64,000 nt of DNA. It comes from Hydractinia symbiolongicarpus (taxonomy: Eukaryota > Cnidaria > Hydrozoa > Anthoathecata > Hydractiniidae). Shown here in pieces: positions 22,233 through 32,696 of this stretch. The stretch is from the NCBI RefSeq assembly GCF_029227915.1, contig NC_079881.1, forward strand, positions 19,567,501 to 19,631,500, written 5' to 3'. Position 1 is the stretch's first letter; each line of letters begins with the position of its first letter. Made by a program: the position numbers and the translations under genes. The notes under the pieces were generated by a model that was not told the origin of the DNA, ran no database searches, and was given only the letters and a program-made list of their open reading frames with translations.

Positions 22233-24595
22233 TAATTTAATTCTTTCTTGATGTAACTGCATAATCTTTTATTTTCAATGGAGTTTAAGCAAACATCGTG
22301 TTCTGCTAGTGATTTGATGTAATTATGATTTATCAAGTCTATCAACAAAGCTCCATCAATGTCGTATTCAGCACAAAAGCTCGCAAGCTTAACCAAATTG
22401 ATTTCGTACAGTTCACTACTAACATTATTGGAAGACCATGTTTCAGCTTCACACTTTTTAGTATCAGTAACATCTTCTTTTTTCAAGCGCCATCCTCGAA
22501 TGTATTTATGTAGTTTGCGAGCTTCAAATCTTGTCATCCCTAAAGTAGCAACCATATCGTTTTCCTCATCTAACCTAGCCAACAGTTTCCCGTTGATCAT
22601 TTCTGTTTTGAAAATAGAAACGTACTTAGAAAGTTTTAGTTCTGTCAAAAGACATTGAACTTGATCCATGCTAAACGCTTCTATTTCTGTTATGCTTTCT
22701 ATTTCTTTTTTTTGACTATCATCGTGAAACCTTGGTGTCGTTGTCATCCTCGAATAAATCAAAGACGCGTACTCGTGTTCAACGTCACGGAAGTTCAGTT
22801 CCGTTTCGTGACTGTGATACTGATTAAAGATACCTTTTGTGTCCAACATGGGTTCGCTTTTTCGTCTAGACCTTATAGTTAACTTCTTCTTCTTTCGTCT
22901 TAATTTTATTGCAGTTTCTGCATCGCTTTGTTTATTTTCTCCTGCTTTGTTTACGGAATTTTCTAAGTTATTACCAAAATCAACGTCGATTTTTTGGTTC
23001 TTTTGCAGATAAAGAGAAGGTTCAACAGCTGACTGGCTTTCACTTCCAGGCTTTGCTTGCGTTGTTAGCTTCAATTTAATCGAAGGTTTCTTTGATTTTT
23101 GATTTCTCGCACTTAACGAACTGCAGGACTGGATCTCATCTTCTTCTACAGGGCCCACGTTCTCACTTAATTTTAGCCTAAACATGTTGTATATATTGTC
23201 CAGACTTTTTCTATTGTCCGGGGATTCAATACCAGAATCATCGCCTTCAAGGGAAAAAGCTCCTGCTTCATTTTCTCCATTGTGTAATCCAACAGTCATG
23301 TCAAACTGCTTAAAGCTTTCCGATGATGGTATTGATTTACTTGAGATTGCGTTTAATGCGAGGGTGTCATATCCGTATAATGGATTTTCCCGTTCTAAAC
23401 TTTGCGTACAAACTTCAAGTTGCGATTTCTCCTGTTCAAGTAGTTGCTGTTGTTTTTGATTTTTATACTCCTCATATATTTTCTCCTGCATTTGAAGAAT
23501 TTCCGTTTTGTTTTCAATTCGTGATTCCATGGTTACAATTCTCGTCGCTACTTCACTGTCACTCAAAGTTCGTTGTAATTTTACTTCCCGGGAATCTTTT
23601 TTTTGTCGTACATGCAAGCCGCTTGTTTCTTTTATGTTTGTTCGACGTTGAAGATTGAAAGATGTTGTCGACAAAGGTAGTGTGATTGATCTACTTGCTT
23701 GTTGGTGAAATGGGCTTGGTTTACTCTCAAGATGCGAGTCATTGAAATAATATGGATTGTCCATTATAACAGATCCGTAAAATCTGCTACTATATATATC
23801 GTAATGAAGCAAAAACTTAATACCATCAATATGATTTTGATATTGCTCCGAAAATCTTTGTCCCAATTCTTTAATAATTTTAGGTAACGATTCCCATTTT
23901 TTGACTTTAATACGGGAATCAAGGGAAAACATTTCATAACGAATAGTGTCTTTACTTGAAAGGGTAGCAGACAGGATGGTATCGTATACCTCTCTACTCT
24001 GTAGCACAACAACGCCTGGAGGCATATTGACTGTTTCTACAAATATCGCTTTTTGAGGCAACATTTTTTCTGTAACTTTCGACAAGTTCATTTTTTCTTG
24101 AACTGCTACAAAAACAAACAAAGCTGGGTCCATCAAGATTTGAACTGGAAAGTGCACTAGTTTTTGATCACTGGTTCGTCGAAAACTTAACTTTATATCA
24201 GCGCTGTCGGATTCTGCATTTCCTAACTGCTCTTCAAGGTAGATGAAAGTATCACCTGCGTCGCATATAATGGCTTCATATCCAAACTTCTCTTTAGCCA
24301 TCAAATAAGATGAAACTTTCTTGCCGAAAGTCGATATATCTGCTAAAGTTTTAGGGTAATATTCGTTTATCCTTGAAATAGTATTATCCAGAGTAACTCG
24401 AAAGGATTTACCGTTCCAGTCTTGACCACATACTAAACTTACATCCTCTCTATCGATGATTGTAAGGAATTGTCCATCACGAAGTACAGTGTTCCCTTTA
24501 TAAACACAATCCCCTTTGACTGAAAGAGTAATCGGTAGTTCATTACTTTCCAGGACCTTCAAAAGACTGTCCATCTCTCCAAAAGGGCTGCACAT
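22196..24595 (-). CDS. GAREM1: GAREM-like adaptor: CABIT domain and C-terminal SAM domain
   Basis: A 799-codon single coding exon. Residues ~10-290 form a CABIT domain (ELPITLSVKGD, LTIIDREDVSLVCG, YYPKTLADIS-like blocks), the module of Themis and GAREM. Residues ~300-620 are low-complexity and contain candidate phospho-motifs such as NPLYGYDTL. Residues 641-706 form a SAM domain (FSMDQVQCLLTELKL.. ending YIRGWRLKK), closely like the SAM end of GAREM, which binds Grb2 and promotes ERK signalling downstream of receptor tyrosine kinases. A further SAM-like helical segment (about 735-787, KLASFCAEYDIDGALLIDLI) follows, which vertebrate GAREM lacks. The ATG at 24595 sits just after a splice-acceptor-like TTTTAG, so a 5' exon may exist; MDSLLKVLE at 24574 is the alternative start. 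One-to-one orthology to GAREM1 versus GAREM2 is not implied. Confidence 0.86.
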   Translation of the reverse strand: MCSPFGEMDSLLKVLESNELPITLSVKGDCVYKGNTVLRDGQFLTIIDREDVSLVCGQDWNGKSFRVTLDNTISRINEYYPKTLADISTFGKKVSSYLMAKEKFGYEAIICDAGDTFIYLEEQLGNAESDSADIKLSFRRTSDQKLVHFPVQILMDPALFVFVAVQEKMNLSKVTEKMLPQKAIFVETVNMPPGVVVLQSREVYDTILSATLSSKDTIRYEMFSLDSRIKVKKWESLPKIIKELGQRFSEQYQNHIDGIKFLLHYDIYSSRFYGSVIMDNPYYFNDSHLESKPSPFHQQASRSITLPLSTTSFNLQRRTNIKETSGLHVRQKKDSREVKLQRTLSDSEVATRIVTMESRIENKTEILQMQEKIYEEYKNQKQQQLLEQEKSQLEVCTQSLERENPLYGYDTLALNAISSKSIPSSESFKQFDMTVGLHNGENEAGAFSLEGDDSGIESPDNRKSLDNIYNMFRLKLSENVGPVEEDEIQSCSSLSARNQKSKKPSIKLKLTTQAKPGSESQSAVEPSLYLQKNQKIDVDFGNNLENSVNKAGENKQSDAETAIKLRRKKKKLTIRSRRKSEPMLDTKGIFNQYHSHETELNFRDVEHEYASLIYSRMTTTPRFHDDSQKKEIESITEIEAFSMDQVQCLLTELKLSKYVSIFKTEMINGKLLARLDEENDMVATLGMTRFEARKLHKYIRGWRLKKEDVTDTKKCEAETWSSNNVSSELYEINLVKLASFCAEYDIDGALLIDLINHNYIKSLAEHDVCLNSIENKRLCSYIKKELNYNEDEKRRSRCR

Positions 24596-25829
24596 ACCTA
24601 AAATGTGAAATTATCTATCAAAGCATTATCAAAGCGCAGTAAAGTAAAATCTACCAACTTCCATGTATTAAGTTCTGCATCATCTCAAATTTTCTTATAA
24701 ATATACAAATCTAATTAAAACTCTGACCGATGATCGTCAGGATAATTGTAGACTGTCTTTAACAAGAGAAACCTTTTGAGATTCACAAGTCTTCAATTCT
24801 TGCAGGCATTAACCTAGAAAAAAGTGGCCAAAAATCCAATTTTCCTTTCTCCTGATTTTGAGTTTCTGTTTACGTTAAGTCTTACACATTCTGTATCTCC
24901 TTGATTCTGTTGCGCTTACCACATAGACAAAACATTTTCATGAACTGTACCATAAGTTCAGTTAAGTACAATGTTTAATTTGATGTTTAAAATTAAAAAA
25001 AAAATGAAATATTTAAAAACGTAACAAACTGTTTCAAAATACGATTGATTTCACTACATTTCGCACTCTGTATGTTTTTATCTATTTAAAATTTTGATCA
25101 CTAAATATAATAAATAAAAAAAATGTATTAGACTAAGTATGTAGAATTATCTCACCTTTTGTGCTAATTCAGACAAAAAAGATGACAAAGTGACGCAATA
25201 AAAAGATATTTTTTGTTGACTATATTTAACAACTGTTCTGTCTGTTCAATACGATATGTCCCAACACAACGATGAGCTAAAATATATAACAAAAATTCCA
25301 TTTATGTTAACGGTCATGTGTTTTTTAATATTCGCATCTCTATTTCGATATTCATTTTAGACAATAATAGATAATTACGAGCTATTGTGTTACCAAAAAA
25401 CACTTCACATGGCTTGAGACTACGCGCACCTCGACACTCATTAAAATTAATTTTAAACTGACTAACGGCTATTTTAAATCAATTTTCAAAATATCTTCAA
25501 TTGTTCTTTTAATTTATAAGGATTGGCGTTTGCTTCAAATGCAACGTGTTTTCGTATATATCCTATCATTGTAGTGCCCTATAAAGGAGAAAAGGAGCGG
25601 GGGAGGAGGCGTTGGTAAGGGGGTTAAGAGGGGGTTAGCCTCCAATATGTTTTTAAAATTATGTTTAAAGAAAAGAAAGGGAACTGGGACAAATTTATGT
25701 ACATATTTGGCTCTTGCAACTGAAATTTTTTTCATGAGAGCTGATAAAATTTATTCATATTTGTAACCATAGCAATTTTTTTAGATGTAATATACTAACA
25801 AAATGGCGGCGGGGAAATAATATGTGTTA

Positions 25830-25870
25830 GCCATGCAAAATATGCGCATCTATATATCTACGATGTCTCC
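25830..25870 (+). mobile_element. SINE tail fragment
   Basis: TTAGCCATGCAAAATATGCG followed by a CATCTATATATCTA run matches the 3' tail of the tRNA-derived SINE at 13316-13663. Only the last ~40 bp is present, consistent with a 5'-truncated insertion. Confidence 0.65.
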
Positions 25871-26224
25871 GTCAAAGGCACAAAAGAGACCTGGTGACGA
25901 GGTTGAAGAACGTCTAAAATTTAACGATAAAGTCATAACAGCAGCTTAATACTTTTTAGGTTAATAGAAACCACCCTTTAGTCACATTCAAAGGTGGTTT
26001 CAAGACCTCTGAATGTGAGTAAAAACTTTAAAATTTATAATTAAAAAATTTTTTAAATTGAATATATTATATTTCAAACCAAAAATTGGTGACCCCAAAA
26101 AATCTGAAGAGGGGTGGAGACTTGGGGTAAAACACAGTAACAATAATTTCAAAAAAATCTGGGAAGACTAAATTAGTAAAGAATTGAAAGCGTTTAAAAA
26201 CGATTTAGCACCAACGCAAAAAAA

Positions 26225-26310
26225 AAAATTCTGAGCATGATGGCAACAAAAATTATGAGCATGCGTAGTGGCAACAAAAATTATGAGCATGCGTGTTGGC
26301 AACATAAGAT
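26225..26310. repeat. 30-bp tandem repeat
   Basis: GGCAACAAAAATTATGAGCA(TGCGT..) repeats about three times, just left of the Tigger/large-element composite. Confidence 0.75.
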
Positions 26311-27525
26311 GTTCTGCTGTTAATGTTTATTCTTCGCTATCAGAAACGTAAAGAGATTTGTGAGATATAAAAAAGTTTTGAGAAAAATTGTGTCATGGTT
26401 GAACGGTTTTGCGTGACAGACAGACGCGTACGTAACTCGAACCTCTAATTAGGCTGTTCAGTCACGTGACTTTTTGCCGTGTTCGGAAATTCAGCTTAAA
26501 ACAAGCTCGCACACGGCAACGCGTATTTTGTTATTGCGCGTGATGGCACTTATTTTAAATCGTCGAATTCGGCACCTATTTCGCTTAAGACAGATGGTGT
26601 ATGGGCAGATAGTGATTGTTAAGTACCTTAAATTTGTTTTTTTGAATGAGACTTGTTTAAACGACCAACAGTGTATTCAGATTTCGACGAGGGAAATGTA
26701 AACTTGGCGCAAACAGAGGAAAGTGCATGACGTATCAGGTAGTCTCACTTGAAATTAGTTTATATTAAAAATATACTTTCAATTTCTATTCTTATTCCTA
26801 ACTTTCCTGCATGACAAATCTGGAGAAAAAGCATTTTTTGTTTATATCGAACCCCCGTCTTAAAGTTCTATGTGACTTGCTGCAGTGCAACAACGAATTT
26901 CGACTTTTTATTTATTTTATTTTATTATATAATTTATAGTCTTGGAATGATGGCTATTAATCATGGCTATGTGCTAGATATTCCAGTTAACATTAGACAC
27001 AGCTACTAAACTAAAGCACCAAAGCTAGCTAGCTACCTAGCTATATATATATTAGCCGAAGTAGTGGACCAGAAGATGGAGTGTGTGATGTTGTGTTTAA
27101 TTATTCCATACCACTGTGTGGTTAATAGATAAAGGTATATTTTGCTTACTACTAGTGTGATTTGGTTTTTAAACACTTAAAGTATTAGGCTTGGAAATTT
27201 GTTGATTCCAGATAGCTACCAATTTGTTACCCACTCAGTTCTTGCAAACTGTTTACTGTTTACCATTATTCTTTTTTACAAAAACGCCTCTCTTCCAACT
27301 TTCCAGGCCTAAAGTTAGCTAAGAGTCAGAGTAGGTTACTTTATAGCTAGCTTATACTGTTTTAAAAAGCAAGATTTAGATAATAATTGAAGAGATAATG
27401 ATTATATAATGTTATTTTTGTAAATATTCCATTGTTTAGTATGTATAGCTATATCATAATTGCTGACGTAAACTAGAAAGGCAGATAATACACAGTCTAG
27501 GTAGGAATGGTATTTTAAAAATAAT

Positions 27526-30500
27526 ATGCATTGGTTAAAAGTTTTGCAGCTTATGTTAGACAATAAAATTATTAGTGCAGTTTCGCTTGATATATTTTCA
27601 GCTTTAAAAATGAGTATTAAAAATAAACAAGTTTATGATCTTTTTTCTTCATTGAATGAAAAAAGCATTAAAGAAGTAAGTGATGGATTTGTTTTACTTG
27701 GTGTTGAAATAACATGTCCAGAAAAAGCGTTATATACAAAAGTTAAAAGACTAGTAGAGAAAGTAAATGGTCTGAAAAAAAGGAAAGCTAATTCTGCTAT
27801 AGAAACTTTGTTGGAAGCTGAGTTTAGTGTTCCAGTGCAAATTACCCCACATCAGCGATCTATTGATGCGGCTAGTTCTAGAAATGAAGTTTTGTTTAAA
27901 GAGAAAATGAAACAATTAAAGGAGGAAAACAAAAGTTTAAAAAGAAAGTGCGAAAATTTTCAAGAATTAGAAATTCAATACAACACACAAGTCAAAGAGG
28001 TTAAGAAACTTAGTAACGAGTTATTTGTAGCAATGAAGGATGAAAATAAGTTGACAGCAGAATATCGTCGTATAAAGAACAATTATCTTGAAGTAGAGGA
28101 AAAACTTAGAAATGTGGAATTGAAATTTAAAGATAATAGCAAAGCGAGGGCAGATAAATTGAGAAATTTATCAAAGAAAATTAAAAACAGAGATGATAAA
28201 ATTAATAAAATGGAATCAGAAATAGCTGAATTGATATCTGGTACTGAGAATAAAAGTGATGAGTTGGATGACATGAAAGTAAACTTGAACAGACTCAATG
28301 ATAAATTAGAAAACAGTGAAACTATAGTTGATGATCTGCGGAATGAGAAAGCAAAACTGAAAAGAAAGACGCACAGTTTGTTGTTAAAAATTGAAAACCA
28401 GAAAAAATTGATTGACCACAAAGAAGTGAATGATATGAAGTGTTTAAAAAGTGATTATGACAAACTCTGTACAAACATGAAGCAACTTACTGAAGAAAAT
28501 CGTGATTTGCAAATGCTCGTTTCGTTATTAAACGACAATGAAATTGTAACATTTGAAGGTGGTCGTTATTCAGACGAAATAAAAGAAGTTGTTATGGAAT
28601 TACTTTCCTTGAATGTCAGCATGGGAAAGGTAAATGATGTGATCAAGGTTGTACTTGAAAAACTTGCAAAAAAAAGGGTTGACAGGTTGCCTTCACAAGG
28701 TTTAAAAAGTCATTTAATGCAAGAAGCATTAATTTTAGCACAATTACAGGTTGCAGAAGCAATGATTGATAATGACAAGGAGGCGTTTGGTAATTGTTTA
28801 CATGGAGATGGTACATCAAAATACCATAAACATTATCAAAATTTTCAGATTACAACATCGAAAGGAAAAACCTTAACATTTGGATTATCAGAAGTTGCAG
28901 GTGGCGATGCGGCAATAGTAATGAAAAATTTTACTGACACAATTGATGACATGTGTGACATTCTGAAAGAATGTGACAAGGATGCAAATTTTTCCCGGCT
29001 TGTCACATCAATCAAATCTACAATGTCGGATCTTGGCCCTATTAATCCTTTATTTAACTCACAACTGAAATCTTTAAGGGAAAAATTATTACCAAATGTT
29101 GTAGAAAACTGGAATTATTTAAGCGAAACACAAAAAACGGACATGACCGATATGGGAAATTTCTTTTGCAAATTACATCTTCTGGCAAATTTTGCCTCAG
29201 AGGCAGATAAAGTTCTGCATTCATTTGAGAGAATGGTCCTCTGTGATGACTATGAAACAGTATTTGCCTTCAATAGTGCAAAAGAATCTTCTGCTTCTAG
29301 ATTAGTGCGTACAGCTTGTAAAGCTTTTCATGTGCGTGGAAGTGACGAATGTGGAGTAGCATCGTATTTTAACTCGTTTTTAGCTGGTCGCAATCAGAAA
29401 TCTTACTTTGTACCATTTATTGGAAATCGTTTTAACATATTGTTTTATAACGCTGCTGCATTATATTACCATCGTGATGCAGTCGTATCTTTTCTTTCAT
29501 CATGGCCTGATCCTAATAATTTACTGAAAGCTGTAAATGAAGACGTATCAAATAAGTTGTTTCTTAGTGAAGTCAGAGCACTTGGCATTATTGATAAATT
29601 ATTGACTGGTCCATTGTGGCGATTAATAGAGTCTTGTGAAAGTATCCTCGAAATAAATCCATACCTGTTACAACTTAAAGTCAAACTATCTGCACTCTGC
29701 AACAATTGTTCATCACCACTTCTATCTGGCAGTCATATTTTCCAAGAGGATGGTATTATTGTACACAACAAAGATGAATTATTTATCAAGCTATTTGAGG
29801 ATACAGGTGATGATGAATTGGATATTCTAACACAGCAAGCCCTTGAAATTATTTGCCATGCAATTCTCATCATCTTAGAGCGTCAATGTAAGGATCAACT
29901 GCCTGGAGGAAAGTACTGGAGCCCCAGTCAGATAATAAAGGAGACGTCATCAATTGTACCAGTAACCAATAAGGCTTCTGAAAGTGACTTTGCAATTTTG
30001 GATTTGTTAGTGAAAACGAAGCCAAGTGCCAATGTTGAAACATTGCAGGCTTTAACCATGTGGTCGCGTAACAAAACACTTGATTGGTTTGAACAGAAGT
30101 CTTATGATGAGAAAAAAAGTATGATGGAATCAGCCAGACATAATGTGGAAAAAATGAAGGCGAAGTATAAATCAAGGAGAAAAGAACTGTTGGAGGAGAG
30201 GAAAAGGAAATTGCTTGCTAAACAAGATATGAAAAAGAAAGCTGAAGAGAAAATAGCATTGAAGAAAGTGGAAGCTTTTAACAAATTGCTTGAGCTAAAT
30301 GTCCAGGCTTGGATATCTGTTGATGAACTGAAAAAAAACATCATGGATATATCATCACAAAAACGTGCAGAAGTTTTGCTAGCGCAAATGAATTTTTACA
30401 GGCATGTTATGCCTTTCAAATGCAATTCCAAATTGTTTAACAAAACAAAACAGAGTGGAAACAAAAGAGTTGATTTGTCTTGGGAAGAGCTTCTTGAAAA

Positions 30501-30915
30501 CTTTGTTAAAATCATGCATGTAACATTTTCATCATCTGCAGAAAAGGTAACAAAGGATAACCTGAAGTCGAAGGAAGATAGAGATGAAGTAGTTGCAACC
30601 CAAAAAAAGGAACTGATGGAAAAGATCAAGAAAGAAAGGATGAAAAAACTGTCTGAACAACAAAAAAGCAACAAACTCCCTTCCTTCATCAAAGACCCTG
30701 ATTGTTTAGTTGGTTTACACATACGGCATCATTTAAAGGAAGAAGATGAAGAGGATGCATATTGGTGTAAAGGGGAAATTCTAAGTGTAGCAAAACGACA
30801 TTCCAATCCTAAACGCACGTTGTTTAATGTAGTATATGAGTCAGAACCTGAGACAGTTTGGAGTTTTCCAATAATTTTAGATTTTGAGAAGGGAGACGTT
30901 ATTATGTTATCTTAG
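27526..30915 (+). CDS. large element-encoded protein, candidate transposase (coiled coil + conserved core + Tudor-like end)
   Basis: One uninterrupted frame of 1,129 codons (ATG 27526, TAG 30913-30915). Regions: 1-100, a globular start; about 120-340, a long Lys/Glu coiled coil; about 345-860, a conserved-looking core with GRYSDEIKEVVMELLSLNVS (345), HGDGTSKYHKHYQNFQ (426, Asp428), MGNFFCKLHLL (543, Cys548/His551), GSDECGVASYF (605) and GNRFNILFYNAAALYYH (633), plus LWRLIES and CEDQLPGG-like CKDQLPGGKYW blocks; about 865-930, a second basic coiled coil; 1056-1129, a Tudor/chromo-like module (LVGLHIRHHL.. AYWCKGEIL.. VYESEPETVWSFPI.. FEKGDVIML). I recall related long proteins as repeated uncharacterised genes in cnidarians. 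The invariant Asp, Cys/His and Glu residues suggest an RNase-H-fold (DDE) transposase, but that is inference. The intact frame suggests recent activity or selection. Confidence 0.75.
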   Translation: MHWLKVLQLMLDNKIISAVSLDIFSALKMSIKNKQVYDLFSSLNEKSIKEVSDGFVLLGVEITCPEKALYTKVKRLVEKVNGLKKRKANSAIETLLEAEFSVPVQITPHQRSIDAASSRNEVLFKEKMKQLKEENKSLKRKCENFQELEIQYNTQVKEVKKLSNELFVAMKDENKLTAEYRRIKNNYLEVEEKLRNVELKFKDNSKARADKLRNLSKKIKNRDDKINKMESEIAELISGTENKSDELDDMKVNLNRLNDKLENSETIVDDLRNEKAKLKRKTHSLLLKIENQKKLIDHKEVNDMKCLKSDYDKLCTNMKQLTEENRDLQMLVSLLNDNEIVTFEGGRYSDEIKEVVMELLSLNVSMGKVNDVIKVVLEKLAKKRVDRLPSQGLKSHLMQEALILAQLQVAEAMIDNDKEAFGNCLHGDGTSKYHKHYQNFQITTSKGKTLTFGLSEVAGGDAAIVMKNFTDTIDDMCDILKECDKDANFSRLVTSIKSTMSDLGPINPLFNSQLKSLREKLLPNVVENWNYLSETQKTDMTDMGNFFCKLHLLANFASEADKVLHSFERMVLCDDYETVFAFNSAKESSASRLVRTACKAFHVRGSDECGVASYFNSFLAGRNQKSYFVPFIGNRFNILFYNAAALYYHRDAVVSFLSSWPDPNNLLKAVNEDVSNKLFLSEVRALGIIDKLLTGPLWRLIESCESILEINPYLLQLKVKLSALCNNCSSPLLSGSHIFQEDGIIVHNKDELFIKLFEDTGDDELDILTQQALEIICHAILIILERQCKDQLPGGKYWSPSQIIKETSSIVPVTNKASESDFAILDLLVKTKPSANVETLQALTMWSRNKTLDWFEQKSYDEKKSMMESARHNVEKMKAKYKSRRKELLEERKRKLLAKQDMKKKAEEKIALKKVEAFNKLLELNVQAWISVDELKKNIMDISSQKRAEVLLAQMNFYRHVMPFKCNSKLFNKTKQSGNKRVDLSWEELLENFVKIMHVTFSSSAEKVTKDNLKSKEDRDEVVATQKKELMEKIKKERMKKLSEQQKSNKLPSFIKDPDCLVGLHIRHHLKEEDEEDAYWCKGEILSVAKRHSNPKRTLFNVVYESEPETVWSFPIILDFEKGDVIMLS

Positions 30916-31155
30916 AATATAGTTAGTTATAGTATAGTTATATATTTGAGGGAAGAAATTTTTGTGGTAATGTATTTCGTTCAAACCGTGGAACTTTTTT
31001 ATGGCAAAAACTTCTTCCTTTGAGGATCATTGTTTTGTCAACTTGTGACATGTGGTATATATTGTTCTATTAAAACATTTAGCACTTATGGTAGCTTAAT
31101 ATTTTGCGTTCTTTTTTTTATTTAGGTGCTAAAAGGTGCAGTTGTTCCATTTTCA

Positions 31156-31900
31156 TCTGGTCTGCATATTTATACTCTGTCAAATATTTTGCAAGCTTTA
31201 AGAGTGTTTGTCAAAGTTTTATAGTTACCAACTTAGTGTTTTACAGTGGTTCCTGTGGACTTTCTTTTTACATTTCCTTAAATTTGAAATATCTTTTCAG
31301 CTATTACGTTATTTTCTCTGGCTGGTCTGCAAAAATATAAATTTCGTACATTTCTATGAAGTCTCTCAATGTTAAGATTACAGTTTATAAACATTTTTGC
31401 CGGTTATTGTATAATTGTTTTGCTTTTATACATTGATTTTATGTTATTTTTGAGCTACAGCATCATTTTTACTATCTGGTCTGCAAATTACACTCTTGTC
31501 AAATATTTTGTACTCTTCAAGAGTGTTTGTAAAATTTTTGAATAGTTACTAATTTGTGGTGTTTTATTATGTTCCTGTGAATTTTTTTCGCATTTTCATC
31601 AATTTGGAAAGATTTTTTCAACTATGACGTCATTTTTTCTATCTGGTCTGCAAATTACACTCTTGTCAGATATTTGTACTCCTTAAGAGTGTTTGTATAA
31701 TTTTTGAATAGTTACTAATTTGTGGTGTTTTATTATGTTCCTGTGAACTTTTTTGCATTTTCATCAATTTGGAAAGATTTTTTCAACTATGACGTCATTT
31801 TTTCTATCTGGTCTGCAAATTTACACCCTTGTCCGAAATTTCGTACACTCTAATGAACTTTGTTTAACGTTAAGATTACAGTTTATAAAATTGTTTACTG
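31156..31900. repeat. ~165-bp tandem array downstream of the large element gene
   Basis: The anchor CTGGTCTGCAAA(T/A) recurs at 31156, 31321, 31475, 31643 and 31808 (154-168 bp apart). The third and fourth units are nearly identical and carry TATGACGTCATTTTTTCTAT. It lies between the stop codon and the right end of the element, a subterminal position where transposases often bind. Confidence 0.85.
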
Positions 31901-32696
31901 GTTGTTGTATACTTTCTTGCGCTTTTAGAGCAATTTGTAGTAATATTTGAGCTATGACGTCATCATTACGTCATTTCTAAAAATAAACCATCAAAAATTA
32001 ATATATTTTTTCTTTTACAAATATACTATCTACTGTAAAAATTTTAAGTTCTTACCATGTCTCAATCTGGAGTTATTGATTTTTAAAGATAGAAATTGTG
32101 AAAAAAAACCTATACATGACCCCCGTCTTTGTGCCGTGTTTTGTTGCGAAATTGGCCGAAAAACGCAACAAAAAAGGGCTATACTATCTATCATAAAAAT
32201 AACAATAACTAGAGAATGGCTTGGAGTTAGGAGTTGCGCGACCCCTCGTTGAAACCGTATAGAAATGTAGAAAACGTTGCATACGGCTAGAAGGTCGAGC
32301 GGCGCATAGAAAAATTTGACCTGAACAGCCTACTCTAATACTCGAACGTCTCCTTAACTCGAACGAATTCGTTGGCACCGTGAAAATTTCCTAATAAACT
32401 CTTATAAAAAAACCTCTACTACTCGAGCCTCCATAACTCGAATGTTCCCTTAAGTCGAACAGATTATTTTGTCCCTTGAAAGTTTTTGACTCCATAACTC
32501 GAATTTTGTGGCATTTTAAAAAAAATTGATAAGTTTTCCTGATCATTTAACTCTTTATCTTTTTCATATTTTAATGTTTACGTGTGTTGTGGGCCTTATA
32601 TTGTTCGAATGCATGATTCGAATGTTTTGTTTTTGTTTCGAACGACAACGCTTTCTCAACCAATTTTCAAAAACAGAATTTCATAGCAATCTGACA

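Larger units (their letters stand above)
24600..26441. other. GAREM-like upstream region, no gene recognised
   Basis: AT-rich. Contains a SINE tail fragment (25830-25870), a GGTGACGAGGTTG hairpin-arm relic (about 25892) and a 30-bp tandem repeat (about 26225-26310). A GAREM-like 5' untranslated exon may be here but cannot be placed. Confidence 0.5.
26450..32332 (+). mobile_element. 5.9-kb DNA transposon of unassigned superfamily with an intact 1,129-codon gene
   Basis: The ends are perfect inverted repeats, TAGGCTGTTCAG at 26450-26461 and CTGAACAGCCTA at 32321-32332, flanked by the same 7-bp word CTCTAAT (26443-26449 and 32333-32339), read as a target duplication. Removing the element joins ACCTCTAAT to ACTCGAACGTCTCC, which reproduces an uninterrupted relative at about 33367 (ACCTCTACTACTCGAACG..). 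That is good evidence for precise insertion into the Tigger-like subterminal repeat. Inside are a long 5' leader, the gene at 27526-30915 and a 165-bp tandem array at 31156-31900. A 7-bp duplication excludes Tc1/mariner (TA) and piggyBac (TTAA) and fits neither hAT nor P elements (8 bp). Confidence 0.85.

Noticed and set aside
26440-26470. GTCACGTGAC near the left end of the large element as an E-box promoter
   Set aside because: A similar CGTCACGTGAC occurs near 40230 without a gene start; a single palindrome is not enough.
28083-30722. Several minus-strand ORFs of 80-112 residues
   Set aside because: Ser/Phe-rich antisense shadows of the Lys/Glu-rich coiled-coil gene on the plus strand.
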